Shown piece after piece: positions 56,299-62,546 of a DNA stretch of 64,000 bases. The position numbers and the translations under genes are program-made. The stretch lies in NCBI RefSeq assembly GCF_017744655.1, contig NZ_JAGIAW010000002.1, positions 62,001 to 126,000 of the forward strand, given 5' to 3'. Source of the stretch: Devosia sp. Lineage in GTDB: Bacteria; Pseudomonadota; Alphaproteobacteria; Rhizobiales; Devosiaceae. The stretch's first letter is position 1. Each line of letters starts with the position of its first letter. The notes under the pieces are model-generated. The model searched no databases, was not told the origin of the DNA, and worked only from the letters and a program-made list of their open reading frames with translations.

Positions 56299-57306
56299 AT
56301 GAAACTCGCCACCCTCCGCGCGAACCGCCCCGACGGGCAATTGGTTGTCGTCTCCCACGATCTCACTCGCTGCGTTTCCGCCGGCCGCATTGCCCCCAGC
56401 CTTCAAGCGGCGCTGGACGATTGGGACCGTCTTTCTCCCGCTCTCGCTGCCCTTTCCACTCAACTCGACAAGGGCGAAATATCAGGCCAGACCTTCGAGC
56501 CGTCCGCCGTTCTCGCCCCGCTTCCTCGCGCTTTCCAGTGGATCGACGGCGCCGGATATATGGGCCATCTCGAGCGCGTCCGGTCCCTGAAGGGTAGCAA
56601 GGACGAAGAACTGCAATCCGTCCGCCCCTTGCTCTATCAGGGCGGCTCCGATTCGCTCTCCGGCGCCTCCGACCCCATCGTCGTCCCCGAAGACGATCTT
56701 GCCCTCGATTTCGAGGTGGAAGTCGCCGTCATCATCGGCGCCGTGCCAATGCGCCCCAGCCGCGAACAGGCGGCCTCAGCCATTCGCCTCGTCACCATCT
56801 GCAACGACGTCTCCCTGCGCCGCCTCGTCGCCGACGACCTGCAAAACGGCTTTGGCTTCTTCCATTCAAAACCCTCCACCAGCTTCGCTCCCGTCGTCGT
56901 CACCCCCGACACCCTCGGCGACCGCTGGCGCGACAACCGCCTGCACCTGCCGGTGCGCGTCGAGGTCAATGGCACGCTTTACGGTCAGCCCAATGCCGGC
57001 GTGGATGTCCACTTCGATCTCGTCGACCTCATCGTCGAGGCCGCCCGCACCCGCCAGCTCGGCGCCGGCACCATCATCGGCTCGGGCACCATCGCCAACC
57101 ATCACGATGCGACCCTGCCCATCAAGGAAGACGGCATCGGCTTTGGCTGCATCGCCGAGGCGCGCACCGCCGAAAAGGCCAAATTCGGCCGCGCCCGCAC
57201 GCCCTTCCTCAAGCCCGGCGACCGCGTCCGCATCGCCGCCATCGGCACCGGCAATCGCTCTGTTTTCGGCGATATCGACCAGACTGTGGTGGCGCTGCGA
57301 CCCTGA
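56299..57306 (+). CDS. fumarylacetoacetate hydrolase-family protein
   Basis: 335 residues from ATG 56299 (MKLATLRANRPDGQLVVVS); the ORF track start at 55897 lies antisense to the DUF2865 gene. The FAH fold is seen as an N-terminal domain (about 1-115, with AFQWIDGAGYMGHLERVR) and a catalytic domain with DLALDFEVEVAVIIG for the metal-binding Glu residues, then QPNAGVDVHFDLVDLIVEAA and GTIIGSGTIANH. Likely an acylpyruvate or fumarylacetoacetate hydrolase; no homogentisate-pathway genes are adjacent. Confidence 0.88.
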   Translation: MKLATLRANRPDGQLVVVSHDLTRCVSAGRIAPSLQAALDDWDRLSPALAALSTQLDKGEISGQTFEPSAVLAPLPRAFQWIDGAGYMGHLERVRSLKGSKDEELQSVRPLLYQGGSDSLSGASDPIVVPEDDLALDFEVEVAVIIGAVPMRPSREQAASAIRLVTICNDVSLRRLVADDLQNGFGFFHSKPSTSFAPVVVTPDTLGDRWRDNRLHLPVRVEVNGTLYGQPNAGVDVHFDLVDLIVEAARTRQLGAGTIIGSGTIANHHDATLPIKEDGIGFGCIAEARTAEKAKFGRARTPFLKPGDRVRIAAIGTGNRSVFGDIDQTVVALRP

Positions 57307-57450
57307 CCGCAATTCGGTAACATTCCTGTGTTGGCGTTGGGGGCGTCACGGCCCCGTGGCACTGTCGGCCCGTCGGATGGAGGAGCCGGCAGGTTTCGTC
57401 GGACCGTTGGAGCGGTCCGTACTGTGTTCAAGCATGTTGAGGGTGCATTG

Positions 57451-57897
57451 ATGATTTCGAAGAAATTCATGGGTATCGCCATTGCGGGGCTCCTCGCCGC
57501 CGGCACTGTCGCCGCCCTGGCGCAGGAATTCGTGGCCCCCGCGACGCCCGAAGAGGCTGTCACCATGCGCAAGAACCTGATGCGCGAAGATGGCGGCATT
57601 CTGCGTAGTGCCGGTAACCTCACCGGTGCTGAGGCCGTCGCCGCCCTGACCAAGCTGCGCGACAACTACAGTCACATCCCAGCCCTTTTCCCCGAAGGCT
57701 CTATCGTCGGCGAATCCGAAGCGCTCCCCGTCATCTGGGAAAATTTCGACGCCTTCACCGCCATCGTCGATACCGGCATCACTGCCGCAGAAGCCGGCAT
57801 TGCCGCCGCTGACGCAGGCGATGCCGCGGCCTATGCCGCAGCCCTCCAGACCATTGGCGGCACCTGCGGCCAGTGCCATCAGCAGTTTCGCGGGTAA
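57451..57897 (+). CDS. cytochrome c' / c556-type periplasmic cytochrome
   Basis: 148 residues from ATG 57451, with GAGGG upstream. Signal peptide ends VAALAQEF. The mature protein is a four-helix bundle with the single heme site at the C-terminus, CGQCHQQFRG (C139, C142, H143). A Met in the first helix (VTMRKNLMREDGG) may be the sixth ligand, as in c556. It is a substrate of the Ccm system encoded at 9978-13976. It is monocistronic, ahead of a terminator. Confidence 0.93.
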   Translation: MISKKFMGIAIAGLLAAGTVAALAQEFVAPATPEEAVTMRKNLMREDGGILRSAGNLTGAEAVAALTKLRDNYSHIPALFPEGSIVGESEALPVIWENFDAFTAIVDTGITAAEAGIAAADAGDAAAYAAALQTIGGTCGQCHQQFRG

Positions 57898-57956
57898 CTC
57901 CACGGCCGCGTCATAGGATCATCCTCCCTGGATGATGTTCGCCTCCAAAGCGAAAT

Positions 57957-57987
57957 GGGCGGCCCTCGGGCCGCCCTCTTTTCTTTT
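57957..57987 (+). terminator. intrinsic terminator after cytochrome c'
   Basis: GGGCGGCC-CTCG-GGCCGCCC is a perfect 8-bp stem, followed by TCTTTTCTTTT. It insulates the cysS leader region from the upstream gene. Confidence 0.92.
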
Positions 57988-58027
57988 GCGCTTGATTTAT
58001 TCACGGCGCCCGGCCAATCTCCGGCCC

Positions 58028-58072
58028 ATGAAGACCAAGTGCACCATTACCGTCTGCATTATTACCTGCTAA
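58028..58072 (+). CDS. Cys-rich leader peptide of cysS (MKTKCTITVCIITC)
   Basis: ATG AAG ACC AAG TGC ACC ATT ACC GTC TGC ATT ATT ACC TGC TAA: fourteen codons, three of them TGC (positions 5, 10, 14), the last immediately before the stop. The CGGCC before the ATG is a weak ribosome-binding site. The ORF starts 41 bases after a terminator and ends 96 bases before cysS, which encodes the enzyme that charges tRNA-Cys. Cysteine is among the rarest residues in this proteome's visible genes, so three in fourteen, directly ahead of this gene, is strong circumstantial evidence for a leader that senses Cys-tRNA supply. No experimental support is visible from sequence. Confidence 0.8.
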   Translation: MKTKCTITVCIITC

Positions 58073-58153
58073 CCCAAGCGTTGGCGGAGCGGTCTTCTTC
58101 ATCTAAAATTCTCTGAAGATAGAGGCTCCCGCCAGAGCAAATGCATGTCTGGC
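58068..58153 (+). promoter_or_regulatory. cysS attenuator: three overlapping, mutually exclusive stem-loops
   Basis: Helix A: GCTAAC (58068-58073) with GTTGGC (58080-58085), one G-U pair; it contains the last Cys codon and the stop. Helix B: GGCGGAGC (58083-58090) with GCTCCCGCC (58125-58133), one bulge, with an inner TCTTCA/TGAAGA stem. Helix C: GCCAGA (58131-58136) with TCTGGC (58148-58153), which includes the upstream cysS ATG (58145) and ends four bases before the AGGA that serves ATG 58169. A and B share 58083-58085; B and C share 58131-58133. A ribosome stalled on a Cys codon would cover A, favour B and open C. There is no T-run, so control would be translational. Confidence 0.6.
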
Positions 58154-58168
58154 CCACAGGACCTCTCG

Positions 58169-59578
58169 ATGACCCCGCAGATCGCCCTCTACAACACGCT
58201 CAGCCGCACCAAGGCGCCCTTCGCGCCCATGGATGCGAACAATGTGCGCATGTATGTCTGCGGTCCCACGGTCTATGACTTTGCCCATATCGGCAATGCG
58301 CGCCCGGTCATCGTTTTCGACGTGCTCTTCCGCCTGTTGCGCCATGTCTATGGCGAAAACCACGTCACCTATGTGCGCAACATCACCGACGTCGACGACA
58401 AGATCAACGCCCGCGCCCTGCGCGATTTCCCCGATCTGCCGCTCAACGAGGCGATCCGCAAGGTCACGGAAAAGACCGAGGACCAGTTCCTCGCCGACGT
58501 GAAGGCCCTCGGCACGCTGCAACCCACCCACCAGCCGCGCGCCACCGACAACATCACCGAGATGCAGACCCTGATCTCGGCGCTGATCGAAAAGAACCAC
58601 GCCTACAATGCCGGCGGCGAAGTCCTCTTCCGCACCCGTTCCATGGAAGATTACGGCCAGCTTTCCGGCCGCAACCTGGAAGACAACCTTGCCGGCGCCC
58701 GCGTCGCCGTCGAAGCGCACAAAGAAGACCCGGCCGACTTCGTCCTCTGGAAACTCTCCTCGGAAACCGAACCCGGCTGGCCGAGCCCCTGGGGCCGCGG
58801 CCGCCCCGGCTGGCACATCGAATGCTCCGCCATGTCCGAGCGCTATCTCGGCCAGACTTTTGACATCCATGGCGGCGGCCTCGATCTGATCTTCCCGCAC
58901 CATGAAAACGAAATCGCCCAGTCCCGTTGCGCCCACGGCACCCACGCCATGGCCAATGTCTGGATGCACAACGGCTTCCTGCAGGTCGAAGGACAGAAAA
59001 TGTCCAAGAGCCTCGGCAATTTCGTCACCATCAACGAACTCTTGGAAACCGGCGCCATGGGCGGCCGCGCCTGGATCGGCGACGTCCTGCGCCTTGCCAT
59101 GCTCATGACGCACTACCGCGAGCCCATCGACTTCACGGTCAAGCGCCTCGAAGAGGCCGAGGCAAAACTCCGCGACTGGCAACGCGCCGCCCGCGGCGCA
59201 ACCCTTGCCGAGGGTGACGCCCCCGACGCCTCGGTGGTCAATGAACTCGCCGACGACCTCAATTTCCACCGCGCCAGCGTCGCGCTCGATTTCATCGCCA
59301 AGAAAGCCAATCGCGAAGAAGGCAACGCCAAGCACTGCCTCGCCGCCACCCTGCGCTTCCTCGGCTTCAGCCTCGACAGCTTGCTGGACTCCAACGATGG
59401 CTGGGAAGCCCCCGCCCACATCGCCAACGCCATCGCCGACCGCCTCGCCGCCCTCAACGCCAAGGACTTTGCGAAGGCAGACACCATCCGCAACGAGCTG
59501 GCCGAACAAGGCATTGCCCTCCTCGACTACAAGGACGAACAGGGCCAGCGTGCGACCAAATGGGAAGTGAAGCGGTGA
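58169..59578 (+). CDS. cysS: cysteinyl-tRNA synthetase
   Basis: 469 residues from ATG 58169, with AGGA seven bases upstream (ATG 58145 is an in-frame alternative, eight codons earlier). Class I motifs: [18 protein letters not shown] with zinc ligand C31 and HIGN at 40-43; further zinc ligands in [14 protein letters not shown] and [19 protein letters not shown]. The enzyme attaches cysteine to tRNA-Cys. A Cys-codon-rich leader lies directly upstream. Its stop overlaps an ATG (TGATG) of the following repeat-associated frame. Confidence 0.97.
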   Translation: MTPQIALYNTLSRTKAPFAPMDANNVRMYVCGPTVYDFAHIGNARPVIVFDVLFRLLRHVYGENHVTYVRNITDVDDKINARALRDFPDLPLNEAIRKVTEKTEDQFLADVKALGTLQPTHQPRATDNITEMQTLISALIEKNHAYNAGGEVLFRTRSMEDYGQLSGRNLEDNLAGARVAVEAHKEDPADFVLWKLSSETEPGWPSPWGRGRPGWHIECSAMSERYLGQTFDIHGGGLDLIFPHHENEIAQSRCAHGTHAMANVWMHNGFLQVEGQKMSKSLGNFVTINELLETGAMGGRAWIGDVLRLAMLMTHYREPIDFTVKRLEEAEAKLRDWQRAARGATLAEGDAPDASVVNELADDLNFHRASVALDFIAKKANREEGNAKHCLAATLRFLGFSLDSLLDSNDGWEAPAHIANAIADRLAALNAKDFAKADTIRNELAEQGIALLDYKDEQGQRATKWEVKR

Positions 59579-60114
59579 TGGTGGCCCCCGAGCATACCCC
59601 TCACCCGTCTCGGCCTCCGGCCGATCCACCCTCTCCCGCAAGGGGCGAGGGCGGGCCAGCGCTTTTGATTGGCACATTGCCTGCCACCTCCGCCGGTCTG
59701 CCTTCTCCCCTTGCGGGAGAAGGTGCCCGGAGGGCGGATGAGGGGTATTCTTCGCCGAAGCATCGAAAAGTTTCCGGTCTCCTCCGCGGTCGTGCCCGCT
59801 CCATGCGCCACGACCCGACCGAAGCCGAACAGCGGCTGTGGCGTCTCCTGCGAAGCCGTCGCTTCTCCGGCTTCAAATTCCGCCGGCAGTTTCCGGTCGA
59901 TCACTACATCGCCGACTTCGTCTGCCTCGATGCTCGTCTCATCATCGAAGCCGACGGCTCCCAACACGCTGAATCCCTCCGCGACCTCGTCCGCGACGCC
60001 TATCTCCATGCGCAAAATTTCCGCCTCCTCCGCCTCTGGAACAACGCCATCCTCGCCCGTCCCGACGACGTCAGCGAAACCATCTGGGCCACTCTCCACG
60101 AGAAACCCCAATGA
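59578..60114 (+). CDS. DUF559 (restriction-endonuclease-like fold) protein, N-terminus from repeat
   Basis: The conserved part begins near residue 75 with RARSMRHDPTEAEQRLWRLL and continues FKFRRQFPVDHYIADFVCLD and LIIEADGSQH to NAILARPDDV, the DUF559 endonuclease-like fold related to very-short-patch nucleases, with FRRQ...DF.C...IIE.DG.QH as the catalytic-core pattern. ATG 59578 overlaps the cysS stop, but the first 57 or so residues are translated from a palindromic repeat; ATG 59803 would give a 103-residue protein that loses the first residues of the domain. Function unknown. Such genes are often found beside this kind of repeat. Confidence 0.75.
   Translation: MVAPEHTPHPSRPPADPPSPARGEGGPALLIGTLPATSAGLPSPLAGEGARRADEGYSSPKHRKVSGLLRGRARSMRHDPTEAEQRLWRLLRSRRFSGFKFRRQFPVDHYIADFVCLDARLIIEADGSQHAESLRDLVRDAYLHAQNFRLLRLWNNAILARPDDVSETIWATLHEKPQ
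59594..59748. repeat. palindromic, MITE-like repeat between cysS and the DUF559 domain
   Basis: Outer arms ATACCCCTCA (59594-59603) and TGAGGGGTAT (59739-59748) are perfect 10-bp inverted repeats. Inside, CCTTCTCCC-CTTGC-GGGAGAAGG (59701-59723) is a 9-bp hairpin, and CTCTCCCGCAAGGGGCGAGGG near 59631 is a degenerate inverted copy. It lies within the frame leading to the DUF559 gene. It encodes no transposase. Confidence 0.7.
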
Positions 60115-60186
60115 CCGCATTCCTCCTGACAGCCCCTGTCACCGCGACCCCATCTCCATGGTCTCCTCAACACAGGAGCTACCACC

Positions 60187-60570
60187 ATGCTTGATCACGT
60201 CGGAATTCTCGTCGCAGACTGGAACAAGACCAAGGCCTTCTACGACGCCGCCTTCGCCCCTCTGGGCATCAGCCTTCTGATGCAGGTACCGGAAGAATAT
60301 ACCGGCGGCGTCAAGGTTGCCGGCTATGGCAAGGGCCAGCCCGATTTCTGGCTGACCGAGGCCAAGGACACCGGCCCCGGCCGCCACTACGCCTTCGGCT
60401 CGGACAATCGCGCCGCCATCGACGCCTTCTATGCCGCCGCCATGGCTGCCGGTGGCCGCGATAATGGCGCGCCCGGCCTCCGCCCGCACTATAGCGAAAA
60501 CTACTACGCCGCCTTCGTCCTCGATCCCGATGGCAACAATATCGAAGTGGTCTGTCATGCCCCAGAATGA
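60187..60570 (+). CDS. VOC-superfamily protein, lactoylglutathione-lyase-like
   Basis: 127 residues, with CAGGAG upstream. The N-terminal LDHVGILVADWNKTKAFYDAAF and C-terminal YYAAFVLDPDGNNIEVVCH are the paired VOC module ends; H4 and the Glu in NIEVV are likely metal ligands, while the middle His and Glu are less clear. Possibly a glyoxalase-like enzyme or a binding protein. Its stop lies 14 bases inside the first GFA-family gene, so the five genes form one translational unit. Confidence 0.9.
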   Translation: MLDHVGILVADWNKTKAFYDAAFAPLGISLLMQVPEEYTGGVKVAGYGKGQPDFWLTEAKDTGPGRHYAFGSDNRAAIDAFYAAAMAAGGRDNGAPGLRPHYSENYYAAFVLDPDGNNIEVVCHAPE

Positions 60571-61027
60571 AGCCCATACCGGGGGCTGCCAGTGTGGCGC
60601 GGTTCGTTTCCGCGTCACACGTCTCGGCCGGCCCTCCATCTGCCATTGCCGCATGTGCCAAAAGGCGTTCGGCGGCTTTTTCGGTCCGCTGGTCACGTCA
60701 CACAACGCCACCTGGACCCGTGGCGAACCCAAATGGTTCCAGAGTTCGGACGCTGCCCGCCGCGCCTTCTGCGGCGATTGCGGCACCCCGCTCGCCTATG
60801 AAACCCGCTTCGGTCTCGAACTCGCCATCGGCGCCTTCGACGATCCCACCGTCGCCGCCCCCGAAATTCAGGTCAATCCCGCCGACAAGCAGCCCTTTTT
60901 CGACACGCTGACGAGCCTGCCCATGCGCAGCGAGGTTAGCGACGAATGGCGCGACTTCATGGCCGGCATCCATTCCAACCAGCATCCGGACCACGATACG
61001 GAAGCCTGGCCGCCGAGGCACGAATAG
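60557..61027 (+). CDS. GFA-family protein, tandem copy 1
   Basis: 156 residues from ATG 60557, overlapping the VOC stop by 14 bases; the ORF track start is inside the VOC gene. GFA/CENP-V fold with two zinc sites: GGCQCGAVRF, CHCRMCQKAFGG and FCGDCGTPLAY. The C-terminal tail has NQHPDHDTEAWPP, shared by all four copies. The family is named after glutathione-dependent formaldehyde-activating enzyme (Gfa), but most members have no proven activity. The TAG stop is directly followed by the ATG of copy 2. Confidence 0.92.
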   Translation: MPQNEAHTGGCQCGAVRFRVTRLGRPSICHCRMCQKAFGGFFGPLVTSHNATWTRGEPKWFQSSDAARRAFCGDCGTPLAYETRFGLELAIGAFDDPTVAAPEIQVNPADKQPFFDTLTSLPMRSEVSDEWRDFMAGIHSNQHPDHDTEAWPPRHE

Positions 61028-61561
61028 ATGTCCGGCACGGAGGAGAGCCTAGCCTGGCGCAAGGATGAAAGCGGAGACGATGTGCGTATCACCGGCGGCT
61101 GCCAGTGCGGCGCCGTGCGCTATGCGCTCCATCGCCAGCCCGCGCGCCCCTGCATCTGCCATTGCCGCATGTGCCAGAAAGCCTCGGGCAATCTCTTCGG
61201 CAGCTTTGCCGGCGTTCCCGCGCGCTTCTTCGAATTGACGCGTGGCCAGCTCTCGGTCTTTCGCACTTCCGATGAAGGCGAGCGCTGCTTCTGCACGGCC
61301 TGCGGCACGCCGCTTGCCTGGCGCACGCCCGATCAGTCATGGGTTTCCATTACCATCGGCTCCCTCGATAATCCCGAAGCCATGCGCCCCACCCATTTTT
61401 ATGGCGAAGAGGGCCGTATTTCCTGGGCGGCCGATGTCGTCGCCCATATCGCCACCATTACTGGCCAGGGCGATGACACGCTCGTGCAAGCCATCAAGCG
61501 CAGCAATCATCAGCATCCGGATCACGACACCGAGAGCTGGCCGCCCAAGGAGACCACCTGA
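61028..61561 (+). CDS. GFA-family protein, tandem copy 2
   Basis: 177 residues, starting on the base after the copy 1 stop. It has an N-terminal extension of about 20 residues (MSGTEESLAWRKDESGDD), the longest of the four. Zinc-site motifs GGCQCGAVRYAL, CHCRMCQKASGN and CFCTACGTPLAW are intact, and the tail reads NHQHPDHDTESWPPK. Its middle (GEEGRISWAADVVAHIA) differs from the other copies, so substrate preference may have diverged. The stop overlaps copy 3 as TGATG. Confidence 0.92.
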   Translation: MSGTEESLAWRKDESGDDVRITGGCQCGAVRYALHRQPARPCICHCRMCQKASGNLFGSFAGVPARFFELTRGQLSVFRTSDEGERCFCTACGTPLAWRTPDQSWVSITIGSLDNPEAMRPTHFYGEEGRISWAADVVAHIATITGQGDDTLVQAIKRSNHQHPDHDTESWPPKETT

Positions 61562-62046
61562 TGGACCGTTACAAGATGGACGTAAGCGGCGGCTGCCAAT
61601 GCGGCGCCGTGCGCTATCACGCCACCGAAATGTTCGACAATTCGCACATCTGCCACTGCCGCATGTGCCAGAAGGCGGTGGGCAATATCTTCGCCGCCCT
61701 CGTCGCCGCCCCGCGCGAAGTCATCACCTGGACCCGCGGCACCCCCAGCCGCTTCCGCAGTTCCGACCACGTAGATCGCGGCTTCTGCAACAAGTGCGGC
61801 ACGCCTCTTTTCTACGAAGACCTCACCGGCAACCGCGTCAATTTCACCATCGGCTCGCTCGATCATCCCGAGCTCTTCCCGCCTGGCGCCAATACCGGCA
61901 ATGAAAGCCGCGTGCCCTGGTTCGATACGCTCCCCAGCATCGAACACGGCGGCATCACCGAAGACCCAAACCGGCAGGATTGGTGGAGCGGTATCAAGGC
62001 CACCAACAGCCAGCACCCCGATCACGACACGGACAAATGGCCATGA
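61561..62046 (+). CDS. GFA-family protein, tandem copy 3
   Basis: 161 residues, TGATG overlap with copy 2. Motifs GGCQCGAVRYHA, CHCRMCQKAVGN and FCNKCGTPLFY, with tail NSQHPDHDTDKWP. The region GNESRVPWFDTLPSI is shared with copy 4 (GNESRVAWYGNLLSV), so copies 3 and 4 look like the most recent duplication pair. The stop overlaps copy 4 as ATGA. Confidence 0.92.
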   Translation: MDRYKMDVSGGCQCGAVRYHATEMFDNSHICHCRMCQKAVGNIFAALVAAPREVITWTRGTPSRFRSSDHVDRGFCNKCGTPLFYEDLTGNRVNFTIGSLDHPELFPPGANTGNESRVPWFDTLPSIEHGGITEDPNRQDWWSGIKATNSQHPDHDTDKWP

Positions 62047-62525
62047 GCACCGTCCTGCTCACCGGCGGCTGCCAATGCGGCGCTGTGCGCTACGCACTCG
62101 ACCAGCAGCCCTTCAATGTCCACGTCTGCCATTGCCGCATGTGCCAGAAAGCCGTCGGCGGCCCATTCGCCGTTATCTGCCCGGTGATGAAGACCGCCTT
62201 CCGCGTCACGCGCGGCACCATCAGCTATTTTCATAGCTCCGATGTCGCGCGCCGCGGTTTCTGCGCCGCCTGCGGCACGCCGCTGCTCTTCGAATATCCC
62301 GAAGGCCAGGATCTCGGCGTACTCGTCGGCACCCTCGACGAGCCCGATCGCGCTCCACCTGAAAACCAGTACGGCAATGAAAGCCGGGTCGCCTGGTACG
62401 GGAATTTGCTGTCCGTTCCCGGCGATCGTCCAACCTATGCCGACAATCCCGAAATGCTGCATCGCATCAGCAGCACCAGTCACCAGCATCCCGACCACGA
62501 CACGGCCACCTGGCCCCCCAAGTAA
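62043..62525 (+). CDS. GFA-family protein, tandem copy 4
   Basis: 160 residues from ATG 62043 (ATGA overlap); the ORF track start is inside copy 3. Motifs GGCQCGAVRYAL, CHCRMCQKAVGG and FCAACGTPLLF, with tail SHQHPDHDTATWPPK. It lies 21 bases before cimA, so the GFA run and cimA may be on one transcript. Confidence 0.92.
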   Translation: MSTVLLTGGCQCGAVRYALDQQPFNVHVCHCRMCQKAVGGPFAVICPVMKTAFRVTRGTISYFHSSDVARRGFCAACGTPLLFEYPEGQDLGVLVGTLDEPDRAPPENQYGNESRVAWYGNLLSVPGDRPTYADNPEMLHRISSTSHQHPDHDTATWPPK

Positions 62526-62546
62526 CTCGACTAGCAGGCCCCCAAA

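Noticed and set aside
58103-59677. 524-residue minus-strand ORF
   Set aside because: Antisense of cysS, low-complexity Gly/Val/Glu composition.
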